Shown: positions 1-9,414, counted from the stretch's first letter. The stretch is 64,000 nt of DNA from Moraxellaceae bacterium (GCA_029237815.1 JAQZBP010000007.1:56265-120264), one strand, 5' to 3'. Numbers and translations are program-made. The notes: generated by a model not told the origin, from the sequence alone.

Positions 1-3000
1 GGCGCCGTAGTAGAAGGAGAACTGGTTGCGCTCGTAGCGGCGGAACAGGTTGCCGGTGCGGTCGCTGCCGGTCCACTCGCGCGACACGCGGTTCAGCGCG
101 AAGTTGTTGATGATGCGGCGCGTGCTGGCGTTGTTGCCGACCAGGCTGTTGTTGCCGAACAGGCCGCCGCCGGCAATGCCGATGCCGTTGTCCACTTCCT
201 CGAAGCGGAACTCCAGGCGGTCCAGCAGCGACCACTGCACGCCGAGCGGACGCCAGGCCCAGGACAGGTCGACGCTGGCGAGCAGGCCTTCGGCGCCGGT
301 GGACTGCTCGCTCGTGAAGAGCTGCGCCGTGCTGGCGAAGGCGACGCCGGCCTGCGCCTGGCGCAGGAAGTTGCTGACCAGGCCATAGCGGTCGGTGGTC
401 TCGCCATTGCGGTCCTCGAGGCGACCGTTCCAGCTCCACAGCGGCGTGCGATACGTCGCGCCGGTGCTGACCGCCACGAAATCCTCGGTGAGGCCGGGGC
501 CGGTCAGGCGCCCGCCCGGGGCCACCGGATAGGCCGGATTCACCACGGGCGAATTCTGGCGGCCTTCCTTCAGCGTCTGGCTGCTGTCCACGCTGAGATC
601 GATGCCCCACTGCGCGTTCAGCGCGAGCGCCTGCGTCAGGCCGAACTGGCCGAAGGTGCGCGGGCCGTATTCGCTGATGCGGCTCTGGTTCAGCGTGCTG
701 TTGACGCGCGCGCCCTGCCAGGGCGTCACTTCGAGGCCGGCGCGGGTGGTGCTGGTGTCGAAGCTGTCGCCGTCGGTGAATTCCTGGCCGGCCAGCAGGC
801 GCACATTGCGGGTGACGGCATAGCTGGCACCGGCCAGGTAGCGGTCGGGGAAGTCGATGCTCTCGCTTTGGCCACCGAGCGCAGTCTCGGCCTGCGCCGA
901 GAGTTCCAGCTTGTGCTTCAGCAGGAAGCGGTTGGCGCCCAGCGTGGCCTGGTCGGAGCGGAAGTCGCGGCCGGCCAGCGCGCCGCTGCCGGCGCGGTCG
1001 GTGACGGACTGCGCGCCGACATGGAAGCCGCCGTCGTCGGTCTTGTACTGCAGCTTGCCGCTGACGGCGTCGCGCGTGGTGTCGCTGCCGAGGTTTTCCT
1101 GCTGGTAGAGCTGGCCGACCAGCGACCAGTCGCGCCCGAGTCGCACCTGGCCGTCGGCGCCCACTTTCTGCATGCCGTTCTCGGACAGGTTCTGCATGTT
1201 CACGCCGAAGCCCGGCTCCAGGCGGCGCGCGTAAAGCAGCGCGTCGAAGCGGCCACTGTGGTGCTCGACCTCGGTCAGCCACGCCAGCGCCTCGGTGCCG
1301 ATGGTGCCGGCCTGGCCGCTGGAGTCCGCCACTTCCATGCGCACTTCGGAATCCTGGCCCAGCTTCACCTTGAGGTCGGCGCCGGCGAGGTCGGAGCGGT
1401 TCACGCTGTTCTCGTCGCGGATGCCGCTCACGCCCACCTGCACCCTGCCCTCGTTCAGGTTCAGCCCGATGCGGCCGCCGGCGTTCAGCTCGCGGCTCGC
1501 CACGCCCAGGGTTTCGTATTCGGCGACGATGAAGGTCGGGTTGAAGCCGGCGTCGCGGCTCGGGATCGGCTGGCGGAAGAACAGCGTGCCGTTGGCGTAG
1601 TCGATGTCGTAGTCGATATGGCGGGTGAGCGTGCGGCTTTCCAGCAGCTTCTCGCTCTCCAGGTGGTGGCGCGTCTCGATGCGGATCTTTTCGCTGTTGA
1701 GCACGATGTTGCGCTGGCTGAGGCGGTACAGGCCGGAGGTGCCGTCGCCCTGGAGTTCGTCGCGCGCGAAATTCTGCGGCGTTTCCGCGGCGAAGGCGGT
1801 GAACACCACCGTGCCGCCCGCCTTCTCCACCTTGAGGCCGTTCAGCGAGCGGTTGTAGCGCGACAGGCGCGTGTCGGAAAGCCCGGTCTCGTAGTCGCCG
1901 AACAGCGCGTAGAACTGGCCGCGCTCGATCTTGAGGTAAAGCTTTTCCTGGCTCGGCGCGTCGTAGCGCTGGCCGGTGCCGTCGCCGTACAGCGTGTAGT
2001 ACTGGTTCGGGTCGATGACGCCGAGCAGGCTGTCGCGCTCACGGCGCTTGTCGCTGTCGTAGCTCATGGTCAGCAGCCATTTGCCCTGCACGCGGCCCTT
2101 GGCGTAGAGGCTGATCTGGCCGTCGCTGTAGCCGCCGTCCTCGACCTGCCCGTTCAACGCCTGCGCATTGTCCTTCAGCGTGTTGAAGCCGACCGTGCCT
2201 TCGGCGAAGCCGACCAGCACCCAGTCGCGCGGTGCCGGCTCCAGCCAGGTACGGATCTGCTGGCGGCGCGTCGTCTCCGCACCGAGCGTGAAGCTGAAGT
2301 CGAGCTGCACGGTTCCGGAGTCGGTGGTCGGTGCAAGCTCGATCCAGGCGATGCCTTCGTCACCCTCGACGTGGTATTGCGGCTCGCTGCGGTCCATGCC
2401 GGCGAGCTGGCGCTGCTGCTCGGCGTCCACCGCCTCGAAGGTGCGGTAGGGCGCGCCGACGCGCACGGTGCCGGTGACGCCGGCACGCACGGGGCGACCG
2501 TCGCGGTCGAGCACCTGCACGGCGATCACCGGCTTGTTGATGCCGTCGGCGATGAGCACGGAGCGCTCCGGCAGCAGGCGCACCTGCGCCGGCGAATTGG
2601 CGTAGTGAATGGCGCGTCGCAGCGTCTCGACGAGCGTGCCGTCGCTGTCGCGCACTTCCGCCGTGAACATGTTGTCGCCATCGCGCAGCACGAGGCCGCG
2701 CCACTGGCTCACGGCCACGCGGCGGTCGGCACTCAGCTGCGTGCCGTCGAAGGCGAGGCCGCCGGCCGGCGTGCCGTCCGGCATCAGCAGCGTCACGGAC
2801 TGGCCCGGCAGGTGCTGGATGGCGACGCGCACGGCGGGCGCGCGCGGATTGTGCTCCGGCGTCGGGAACAGCCAGGCGATGCCGGGCTCGAGACCCGTCG
2901 CCGACACCGCATTCGCGCCCGCCGCGGTGGCGTCGTCGGCCACCGCGGCACGTGCATCAAGGCGTGCCTGCAGTTCGGGCGGCAGCGACTTGATGACGGC

Positions 3001-6000
3001 GCGGCGCAGCACCTCGACGCCACGGCGCGCGCTGTCGGCTTCGGTGCCGGCGCCCTGGCGCTGCGCGTCGGACTGCGCCGGCGGACAGGCCAGGCGGGTT
3101 TCCGCTGCCGGCGTCTGGCCGCGGCGGCCATCGGCCTCGAAGCTCGCCAGGGTCTTGAAGCCGTAAGGATTCGCCGGGCAGTCCACCGCGACACGGCCGG
3201 CACTGGTGATCGTGGCGAGGTCCTCCGCCAGACGCACGGTGACTTCGATGCGGCGGTTGCGTTCGCGGCCGGCCGCGCTGCCGTTGTCGGCCACCGGCGC
3301 TTCCGCGCCGCGCCCGCTGGCGCTCACCTGCTCCACCGACAGGCCGAGCGCGCTGGCGATCGCGGTGCCTGCGGCCTGAGCCCGCGCCTGCGACAGCACG
3401 CGGTTGTCGGCATAGCGTGCCTGGCAGCGCGGCGTGAGCGCGGTGTTGTCGCTGTGGCCGATCAGCTCGACGCGCTCCACCGGCCCTTCCTTTTTCAACT
3501 CCGCGACGAGCGCCGCCACCGCCTCGCGGCCGGCGGCGTGCAGGCTGTTGCTGCAGCTGTCGAAGCGGGCGCGCAACGTGTAGCGGCGCAGACGCGAATC
3601 CGTCGTCGGCTGGCGCGTCGTCAACGGATAGGAATCGAATTCGATGACGCGGTTCCAGCCCGCCTTGCCGGCACTGCCGAGGCCAAAGGTGAGCAGACCC
3701 TCGGCTTCCGCCGGATCCGCCACCGGCTGGCCATCGACACGCGCGGAGCCGCGCTGATAGGCGGCGCCCTCCGGCAGCATGGCCAGCACGCGCAGGTTGC
3801 CGACGCCGGTGTCGCCGTCCACGTCGATGCGGTGGCTCATGCCGGTGACACGCGTGGCACCCGCCGCGCTCGCGGCCGCAGTCGCGGCAGCCGCCACGGG
3901 CGCCGCGGCGTCATCCGACTTGTTCAGGAAGACCTTCAGTTCGGTGCGGCGGTTGCGCGCGCGGCCGTCGACGGTCTTGTTGTCGGCCACCGGCGCATCC
4001 GCGCCCTTGCCGATCACCTGCACCTGTTCGCCCTTCAGGAAGAGCGCGCCGGCCAGCAGGTCGCCCACCGTGCGCGCACGCGCCTCGGAGAGCGCGTAGT
4101 TGTCGTTGAACTGCTGGCGGCAGCGCGCGGAGAGGCGCTGGTCATCGGTGTTGCCGGTGAGCTCGATACGCTGGATGTCGGCGCCGGAAAGCTCCTCGAT
4201 GAGCTTCTCCACGTCGGCCTCACCCTCCGGCTTCAGCGTGGCGCGGCAGCTGTCGAATTCGGCACGCAGCGTGAAGGAGCGCACGCTGGCCGCCGCGCCG
4301 ATGTCGCGCACCACCGCAGGCGGGGGCGCCACGGTCTCGGTGGTCATCCGGCTCTGCAGGCGGATGCCGACGTTGCCGCGACCGGCGCGGGTGAAGAAAT
4401 CGGCGCGCCAGAGCGCCCCGCCCTTCACGTCCACGAACTGCGAGAAGCTGCGGCCGGCAAAGCGCGTGTTGTCCATGCAGGCGACGGGCTCGAGGCCGTC
4501 CGGCAGGCTGTCGATGTCGAGCTGCACCACGTGCGTGCCGGGACGCACGCCTTCGAAGTGGTACTGGCCGTCCTTGTCGGTGATGACGTAGGTGCCGTCC
4601 TCCAGCATCACGCGGGCATTGGCGACACCCTTGAGTTCGCTCCAGGGCGTGCCGCAGTCGCCTTCATAGACGCGGCCGATCAGCGTGGCGCGTCCGCTCA
4701 TGAGGAATTCGGTCACGCGCACGGCAACCTGGGCGGCGTTCGAGCGCAACACGCCGGCGCGTGCACCCGCGGTATTCACGGCGTCGCCCACGGCAGCGCC
4801 GACGCCTACCTGCACGACATAGCTGATCTGCACCGTGGCGCCGGCGGCCAGGTTGCCGGCCTGGAAGGTGAGCGTGCGCCCGTCGCGGCTCTGCGCCGGC
4901 TCTGCCATGGCCGCGCTGTCGAGGCGCGCCGAGCCCGGCGCATAACGCAGGCCGAAGGGCAGCCGGTCGGTGATGACGGCGCCGGGCGCGCCGCCGCCGG
5001 AGGTGTTCTGCAGCACGAGCCGGTATTGCAGGAAGTCGCCGGCGGAAGCCTGCGTACGCGACACGCTCTTCTGCAGGAAGAGGCCGCCCGACGCCGGGTC
5101 GGCGGGAATGTCGATGTTCAGCGCCGGGCCCGGCAGCACCACGAAGATCTCGCCGCGCGAACCGTTGACCACGGCATAGGGATTGCCGAAGCCGTCGTCG
5201 GGCAGGCTCGCCGTGGGCACGCTGGAGGGCACGGTGTAGCCGGTCGGCGGCGTCACCACGAAGCGGTAATTGCCCGGCTGCACGAAAGGAAAGCGGAAGC
5301 CGCCGGCGGGCAGCACGTAGATCGCGCCGCCGCTGTCGGTGACGGTGCTGCCGGTCACCACGGTGGCGGGAAAGCTGCTGACGCCGTCGTCGCCGTACAC
5401 GGTGGCGGGCAGGCCGGTGGTGGCGTCGAGGATGGTCACGATGGCGCCGTTGAGCGGCTGGCCGGTGACGGAGTCGAAGACGATGCCGAAAGGATCGACG
5501 AGCGCGGCGTCGGTCGAGGTGTCGTCCAGGTAGACCGGGTCCTGGTAGTCCACGGTCAGGCGGCTGTTGGTCGCGACGCTGAGCTGGCCGTCGTTGGCGG
5601 TGACGCCGCTGCGCGCGTCCACGCTCGGGACGACGGCGGCGAACACGCCGGTGTCGGGGCCGGTTTCCTGCATGCGCAGCATTTCGCTGTCGCCGGCCTC
5701 GGTGGTGACCGTGACCTCGATGATCTCGCGCAGGGCGGGATCGGTGTTGCGGTTGGCGTCGGCCAGCGTAATGAAGACCGGCTCGCCGGCGTGGTAGACG
5801 GCGGTTTCCTTCACCTCGACCGGCGTGGCGAGGGAAATCGGCGTGCCGTTCGGGCGGGTCGGCGTGGCGAGTGCCGTGAAGCTGCCGCTGCCGTCATCGT
5901 AGCTGCCGCCATCGAAGGCGATGCTGGAGGTGCCGCTGGCACCGGGTGCGTACTGGTAGAAGGTGACGACGGCGGGCGTGCCGGCCGGCAGCGGCGTCAG

Positions 6001-6201
6001 CGTCACGGTATTGGAGGCGCGCGTGACGAGGCCCGCCGGGCCCGTGTAGGTGACGCTCGCGGTATTGATGACAGGTGCCGCGCCGACGCCAGCCGGCAAC
6101 GCCAGCCCGCTTGCCAGGACAGCTGCGCACGCGAACGCGTGCAGCAGCCCTGGCAAGCGGGCCGGGCGCAGGGAGGCGCGGAGGTTGGCAAACAATGTCA
6201 C
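1..6201 (-). CDS. Giant outer-membrane protein with DUF11, tandem OmpA domains and C-terminal beta-barrel (3' end outside window)
   Basis: Open from a GTG at 6201 to the window edge, 2067 codons without a stop. AGGA lies 8 nt before the GTG. Reading order: signal peptide (about 1-41); an N-terminal INTASVTY motif; Ig-like/DUF11 repeat (about 375-485); SdrD-B/carboxypeptidase-regulatory-like domain (about 500-560, GRVYEGDCGTP and DKDGQYHFEGV); first OmpA C-terminal-like domain (about 640-752, ending NRRTELKVF); a second DUF11-like stretch; second OmpA-like domain (about 870-990, ending NRRIEVTVRL); Ig-like region near 1200-1250; and from about 1320 alternating aromatic/polar strands typical of an outer-membrane barrel. 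OmpA domains normally bind peptidoglycan, so it may tie wall to outer membrane (inference). It is the last visible gene of the operon starting at 9181. Substrate or export role unknown. Confidence 0.85.
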   Translation of the reverse strand, partial: MTLFANLRASLRPARLPGLLHAFACAAVLASGLALPAGVGAAPVINTASVTYTGPAGLVTRASNTVTLTPLPAGTPAVVTFYQYAPGASGTSSIAFDGGSYDDGSGSFTALATPTRPNGTPISLATPVEVKETAVYHAGEPVFITLADANRNTDPALREIIEVTVTTEAGDSEMLRMQETGPDTGVFAAVVPSVDARSGVTANDGQLSVATNSRLTVDYQDPVYLDDTSTDAALVDPFGIVFDSVTGQPLNGAIVTILDATTGLPATVYGDDGVSSFPATVVTGSTVTDSGGAIYVLPAGGFRFPFVQPGNYRFVVTPPTGYTVPSSVPTASLPDDGFGNPYAVVNGSRGEIFVVLPGPALNIDIPADPASGGLFLQKSVSRTQASAGDFLQYRLVLQNTSGGGAPGAVITDRLPFGLRYAPGSARLDSAAMAEPAQSRDGRTLTFQAGNLAAGATVQISYVVQVGVGAAVGDAVNTAGARAGVLRSNAAQVAVRVTEFLMSGRATLIGRVYEGDCGTPWSELKGVANARVMLEDGTYVITDKDGQYHFEGVRPGTHVVQLDIDSLPDGLEPVACMDNTRFAGRSFSQFVDVKGGALWRADFFTRAGRGNVGIRLQSRMTTETVAPPPAVVRDIGAAASVRSFTLRAEFDSCRATLKPEGEADVEKLIEELSGADIQRIELTGNTDDQRLSARCRQQFNDNYALSEARARTVGDLLAGALFLKGEQVQVIGKGADAPVADNKTVDGRARNRRTELKVFLNKSDDAAAPVAAAATAAASAAGATRVTGMSHRIDVDGDTGVGNLRVLAMLPEGAAYQRGSARVDGQPVADPAEAEGLLTFGLGSAGKAGWNRVIEFDSYPLTTRQPTTDSRLRRYTLRARFDSCSNSLHAAGREAVAALVAELKKEGPVERVELIGHSDNTALTPRCQARYADNRVLSQARAQAAGTAIASALGLSVEQVSASGRGAEAPVADNGSAAGRERNRRIEVTVRLAEDLATITSAGRVAVDCPANPYGFKTLASFEADGRRGQTPAAETRLACPPAQSDAQRQGAGTEADSARRGVEVLRRAVIKSLPPELQARLDARAAVADDATAAGANAVSATGLEPGIAWLFPTPEHNPRAPAVRVAIQHLPGQSVTLLMPDGTPAGGLAFDGTQLSADRRVAVSQWRGLVLRDGDNMFTAEVRDSDGTLVETLRRAIHYANSPAQVRLLPERSVLIADGINKPVIAVQVLDRDGRPVRAGVTGTVRVGAPYRTFEAVDAEQQRQLAGMDRSEPQYHVEGDEGIAWIELAPTTDSGTVQLDFSFTLGAETTRRQQIRTWLEPAPRDWVLVGFAEGTVGFNTLKDNAQALNGQVEDGGYSDGQISLYAKGRVQGKWLLTMSYDSDKRRERDSLLGVIDPNQYYTLYGDGTGQRYDAPSQEKLYLKIERGQFYALFGDYETGLSDTRLSRYNRSLNGLKVEKAGGTVVFTAFAAETPQNFARDELQGDGTSGLYRLSQRNIVLNSEKIRIETRHHLESEKLLESRTLTRHIDYDIDYANGTLFFRQPIPSRDAGFNPTFIVAEYETLGVASRELNAGGRIGLNLNEGRVQVGVSGIRDENSVNRSDLAGADLKVKLGQDSEVRMEVADSSGQAGTIGTEALAWLTEVEHHSGRFDALLYARRLEPGFGVNMQNLSENGMQKVGADGQVRLGRDWSLVGQLYQQENLGSDTTRDAVSGKLQYKTDDGGFHVGAQSVTDRAGSGALAGRDFRSDQATLGANRFLLKHKLELSAQAETALGGQSESIDFPDRYLAGASYAVTRNVRLLAGQEFTDGDSFDTSTTRAGLEVTPWQGARVNSTLNQSRISEYGPRTFGQFGLTQALALNAQWGIDLSVDSSQTLKEGRQNSPVVNPAYPVAPGGRLTGPGLTEDFVAVSTGATYRTPLWSWNGRLEDRNGETTDRYGLVSNFLRQAQAGVAFASTAQLFTSEQSTGAEGLLASVDLSWAWRPLGVQWSLLDRLEFRFEEVDNGIGIAGGGLFGNNSLVGNNASTRRIINNFALNRVSREWTGSDRTGNLFRRYERNQFSFYYGA

Positions 6202-6288
6202 TGTCGTTTTCCTGTGTGATCAGCTGAAGGTGGCCGGACCCGTTACCGGGCCCGGCCGTTCCAGTTCCCTTGAATCAGCCCTTCCGGC

Positions 6289-7419
6289 TCAATCCACCGT
6301 CACGCGGAAGACCGCCTTGAAGCGGTCGAGCGCGGGAACGCTGGTGGAGCGGATCACGACGGAGCCGCGCGGTGCCGGCGTCGCCAGGAAATCGCCGTCA
6401 CCATTGGCGGCATCGTCCTCGGTGGTGCCCGTGCCCACATCGCAGGCCGCACCGGTACCGGTGGAGGCCGTCTTGATGCTGCCTGCCACATAGGTGGTGT
6501 TGGCCGGGATGGCATCGGTCAGCACGATGCTGTCAGCGGCCGAAGCCCCGAGGTTCTCCACGTCGAGGCAATACTCGACGACGGCACCGGGGACGGCTTT
6601 CGGCAGGTTGGTGCCGCAGCTCAGGGGATCGCCAGGCGTGGTGCAGTTGAAGGGATCGGTCACGACGGTGGAGCCCTTGGTCACGCTCAGGCTCGCGGTC
6701 ACGACGCTGTAGGTGTCGGTGTCGCTGTGGATGCCGTCGTAAAGACCGTCGACGTCACCATCGGGCTCCGCGAACACCGTGTCCACGACGTCGGCGTCGT
6801 CGGCATCGCCAGGGTTGGCGACGGCGTCGGCGGCCAGCGAACCCACCGTGGCCACGTAGGCGCCGGTGGTGCCGTTGACGCTCTGCGCCGCGATGGCGGA
6901 CAGCGTCACGTCGGCGAGGTCGCCGTTGACCACGGTGCCGGGGATGGTGGCGACGACATAGACCGTCCGGCTGCCGGACACGGCCAGCTCGTCGATATAG
7001 GTCGCGGTGTCCTCGAGGGCCTGGTAGCCCGCGTTCGCGCCGGACTCGACGAAGACCCCGGTGATGGTCGCCTGGAAGTCGTCGCCAGCGGCGACGTTCG
7101 CAGCGTCCAGACGGAAGTCCAGCACCGCGTTCGAGACGTTGGTGACGGTGAAGGTGGTCACGCGGCCGGTGGCGCTAGGTACCACCTGGGTGGCGGCGCC
7201 GCCGACCTCGGCCACCGTGAAGTCGATCTTGCGATCGACCACGAAGGTCGTGGTGTTGCTGTCGACCGGTGTCTGGTCGACGCCCCCTACTTCGTATTCG
7301 ACCGTGGCCGTGTTGCTGATGACCTGGCCGGCAGTCGTGCCCGCGGCATAGAGCTGCGGCACGACCCCCAGCGACAGGCCCGCTGCGACCAGCAGTCTGA
7401 GGCTGTTTCTTGGTTTCAT
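6289..7419 (-). CDS. Exported DUF11-type repeat protein
   Basis: 376 aa with a clear signal peptide (basic start, hydrophobic core, cleavage near LYAAG). The mature N-terminus reads AGQVISNTATVEYEVGG, matching the motif at the start of the two neighbouring surface proteins. A central beta-rich region is followed by a C-terminal DUF11-type repeat with AVVEYCLDVENLGASAADS and IPANTTYVAGS. DUF11 repeats occur in cell-surface proteins; no catalytic residues are evident. GGAG precedes the ATG by about 10 nt. It lies 87 nt upstream of the giant barrel protein and is probably co-transcribed. Two cysteines (near CTTPGDPLSCG) could form a disulfide. Function not known; a surface or adhesion role is inference. 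Confidence 0.8.
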   Translation of the reverse strand: MKPRNSLRLLVAAGLSLGVVPQLYAAGTTAGQVISNTATVEYEVGGVDQTPVDSNTTTFVVDRKIDFTVAEVGGAATQVVPSATGRVTTFTVTNVSNAVLDFRLDAANVAAGDDFQATITGVFVESGANAGYQALEDTATYIDELAVSGSRTVYVVATIPGTVVNGDLADVTLSAIAAQSVNGTTGAYVATVGSLAADAVANPGDADDADVVDTVFAEPDGDVDGLYDGIHSDTDTYSVVTASLSVTKGSTVVTDPFNCTTPGDPLSCGTNLPKAVPGAVVEYCLDVENLGASAADSIVLTDAIPANTTYVAGSIKTASTGTGAACDVGTGTTEDDAANGDGDFLATPAPRGSVVIRSTSVPALDRFKAVFRVTVD

Positions 7420-7545
7420 TTTAAGGACTCCGTTGTTAGAGCTTCTTCTGGAACTGGAATGCGTCCCTCACCACTTTTTTCCACGCCGGCCGCAGTGCCA
7501 GGGAACGCCGATGCCCTGCCGCCGGTAAAACCCCGCAAATGCCGG

Positions 7546-7563
7546 CGGCCGCGAAAGCGGCCG
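7546..7563. other. GC-rich hairpin between two surface-protein cistrons
   Basis: Perfect 7-bp stem (CGGCCGC / GCGGCCG) around a 4-nt loop in the 251-nt gap between the 164-aa and 376-aa genes. A run of A on its right side becomes a T run before, not after, the stem on the coding (minus) strand, so it is not a standard terminator for this operon. It could tune expression between cistrons or protect mRNA ends. Confidence 0.4.
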
Positions 7564-7670
7564 GCAAAAAATCTGCGTCATCCCTGAGACCCCTTGCGGG
7601 GTGCGCGCTACCGGACGGCAGCGGCTCCTGAAAGGCCGGCCCACTCCGGGGCCGTCCAGAAAAACTGTCG

Positions 7671-8165
7671 CTACTTCACCCGGGCGCGATAGCTCACGCT
7701 GCCGGACTTAGCCGGAGCCACGGCGCCCGCCACCGTCCAGCGCACATGCGTGACATCGGCGGCCTGCGCCGCGCGCAGGTTGCCGTCACTGCCCTTCGCG
7801 GTGAGCTTTTCCAGCGCACCGAAAGACTTGCCGCCATCGACCGACACCACCACGGGGGCGCCCTCCGCCGAGCCGGCGACATACACGAGGTTCGCCGGCA
7901 GGTCGTCGTTGACAACCACGCCGGTGACCGGCTTGGCGCCGGTGTTGCGATAGGTGATGACGTAGATGATTTCGCTGCCAGGCACCGCGTTGCTGACCTT
8001 CTGCCGCTTCTTTTCCGTCTTGCCGTTCTTGGCCTTCACCACGACTTCCTGGAAGGCTTCGTTCTCGAGCTTCAGGCCTTCGGCGAGGGCAAGACCGGGC
8101 AGCGCGAGCGCGAGGCAGGCGCTCATCAGCAGGCGCCACAGTGAAGGACGGGACTGGAATTTCAT
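7671..8165 (-). CDS. Small exported DUF11-type protein
   Basis: 164 aa from the ATG at 8165, chosen because GAGGAG lies 9 nt before it and the product then begins with a proper signal peptide (MKFQSRPSLWRLLMSACLA, cleavage after ALAEG or nearby). An in-frame ATG at 8186 overlaps the previous stop as ATGA but lacks this ribosome site. The mature protein is one DUF11-like module: PGSEIIYVITYRNTGAKPVTG and DDLPANLVYVAGS. Lys-rich near the N-terminus (KAKNGKTEKKRQK). Third-type member of the surface operon; likely periplasmic or surface-associated. No enzymatic motif. Confidence 0.8.
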   Translation of the reverse strand: MKFQSRPSLWRLLMSACLALALPGLALAEGLKLENEAFQEVVVKAKNGKTEKKRQKVSNAVPGSEIIYVITYRNTGAKPVTGVVVNDDLPANLVYVAGSAEGAPVVVSVDGGKSFGALEKLTAKGSDGNLRAAQAADVTHVRWTVAGAVAPAKSGSVSYRARVK

Positions 8166-8182
8166 GCGCGAAAGCTCCTCGT

Positions 8183-9181
8183 TCATGGGTTGATGCTGAC
8201 CTTGAAGGTCACGGTATGCGTGGTCGGCGCCGTCACCGAGCCCAGGTCGACTTCGACCTGGCTGCCGGTGAAGCGGCCGCTGTCGCCGTCGACGCCATCG
8301 CTCAGCGTGGCGCCGTCCAGCGTGAGCGAGCCCGCCACATAGGTGGTGCCCGCGGGAATCGGATCGCTGATCACGGTGCCGGTCAGGTCGCCGATGCCGG
8401 TGACGTCGAAGACCAGGCTGTAGGTGACCACGGCCTCGGGAATCGGGCTCGTGCCGCCAAAGGAATCCAGCACGGTGGCGGACTTGGTGTAGGTGGCGGC
8501 CACCAGCGACACCCCGAAGCCGCCTTCGCCCAGCGCATCGGCGCCGGTATAGCCGACCAGGGCGTCGGTGCCGCTGTCGCCCAGGCCGGCGAAGACCGTG
8601 GCGGTGGCGTCTGCCGCGGGCGTGGTGCGGGCCGTGAGGGATTCAGCGGCGAGGCGCAGGAGGCCGGTGTTGCCGTTATCGAGGCCGCCGGGGATATCGG
8701 CCACCACGAACAGCGTGAGACTGGCGTCGGCGGCCAGCACCGGATCGTTGCTGCCCGGCACGTGCAGGGTGTCCGTCGCCGGGTCGAAAATGTCGTTGTC
8801 GTTGCTGTCCAGGTACAGGCGGACGTTGATGGGGTCGAAGCTGTCACCGGCGACGGCGCTGTCCAGGGTCAGCACGTAGCGCTCGCTGCCGTTGCCGGTG
8901 TTGGTCAGCACGAAGGAGAGCACGCTGCCGCTGGCGGGCGTCAGCACCGCCTGGTTGCCGCTGGCGTTGGCCGTCAGCGTCACGTCCAGCACTTCGTTGA
9001 CGCGGAGGACCACTTCGTTGGACGTCGCCGCGCCCGCGGTGCCCCAGGGATCGACGTAACTGACCGAGGCCGAGTTGCGGATGTCGACGCCCGCCGCCGT
9101 ACCAGCCGCCAGCGCTGCGACCGGGAACACTCCGGCGGCGGCGAGCAGGGCGAACCTGGCCAGGTAGCAAAAGCGCGACAT
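8183..9181 (-). CDS. Exported DUF11-type repeat protein, first gene of the surface operon
   Basis: 332 aa from ATG 9181. A GTG two codons upstream (9187) is possible, but GGGGTGA sits just before the ATG. Signal peptide MSRFCYLARFALLAAAGVF with cleavage near ALAAG. The mature start, AGVDIRNSASVSYVDPWG, parallels the other operon members. A middle region reads DSNDNDIFDPATDT, an Asp-rich loop that may bind calcium (inference), followed by a C-terminal DUF11-like module (VVTYSLVFDVTGIGDLTG, IPAGTTYVAGS). It overlaps or abuts the next gene at 8183 and is preceded by a 227-nt region with repeats and a palindrome. Function unknown. Confidence 0.8.
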   Translation of the reverse strand: MSRFCYLARFALLAAAGVFPVAALAAGTAAGVDIRNSASVSYVDPWGTAGAATSNEVVLRVNEVLDVTLTANASGNQAVLTPASGSVLSFVLTNTGNGSERYVLTLDSAVAGDSFDPINVRLYLDSNDNDIFDPATDTLHVPGSNDPVLAADASLTLFVVADIPGGLDNGNTGLLRLAAESLTARTTPAADATATVFAGLGDSGTDALVGYTGADALGEGGFGVSLVAATYTKSATVLDSFGGTSPIPEAVVTYSLVFDVTGIGDLTGTVISDPIPAGTTYVAGSLTLDGATLSDGVDGDSGRFTGSQVEVDLGSVTAPTTHTVTFKVSINP

Positions 9182-9249
9182 CTTCACCCCGAAAGTGTGA
9201 CTGACTTCTCAATCTGGATTATGTGGCAGAGGTCCGCCGCTTGCACCGC

Positions 9250-9264
9250 TGACGCGCTGCGTCA
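9250..9264. promoter_or_regulatory. Palindrome upstream of the surface operon
   Basis: TGACGC-GCT-GCGTCA, perfect 6-bp arms with a 3-nt spacer, about 70-85 nt before the first DUF11 gene. Size and place fit an operator or activator site; the cognate protein is unknown. Confidence 0.4.
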
Positions 9265-9312
9265 CTTGTTACCGACGTTTTGGGCATGGGGAAATATGAC
9301 AGGGGAGATATT

Positions 9313-9410
9313 TTCAAGAAATTTCAGGAACTTGGGCGGAAACTTTGAAGCATTACCTGGCCCGTTCTTATGCCTAAACCGTCAGAAGTTATGGTTCAGG
9401 AACTTTCAGG
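9313..9410. repeat. Two 16-bp direct repeats upstream of the surface operon
   Basis: TTCAAGAAATTTCAGG (9313-9328) and TTCAGGAACTTTCAGG (9395-9410) match at 14 of 16 positions, 82 nt apart. The core TTCAGGAACTT also occurs at 9323-9333, overlapping the first copy. They lie in the otherwise empty, AT-richer gap 9188-9414 and could be binding sites for a regulator of the operon, perhaps the AraC-type regulator encoded nearby (inference). Confidence 0.4.
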
Positions 9411-9414
9411 CGGA

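Noticed and set aside
868..6219. Plus-strand open frame of 1783 codons opposite the giant surface gene
   Set aside because: It is very rich in Ala, Val, Arg, His and Gly without domains or a signal peptide, while the minus strand reads clear OmpA, DUF11 and barrel motifs. Long antisense frames are expected in GC-rich genes with strong third-position bias.
9355..9378. Possible sigma54 promoter before the surface operon
   Set aside because: TGGCCC and a downstream TGC are present but the GG to GC distance is 11, not 10, and the direction is away from the operon.
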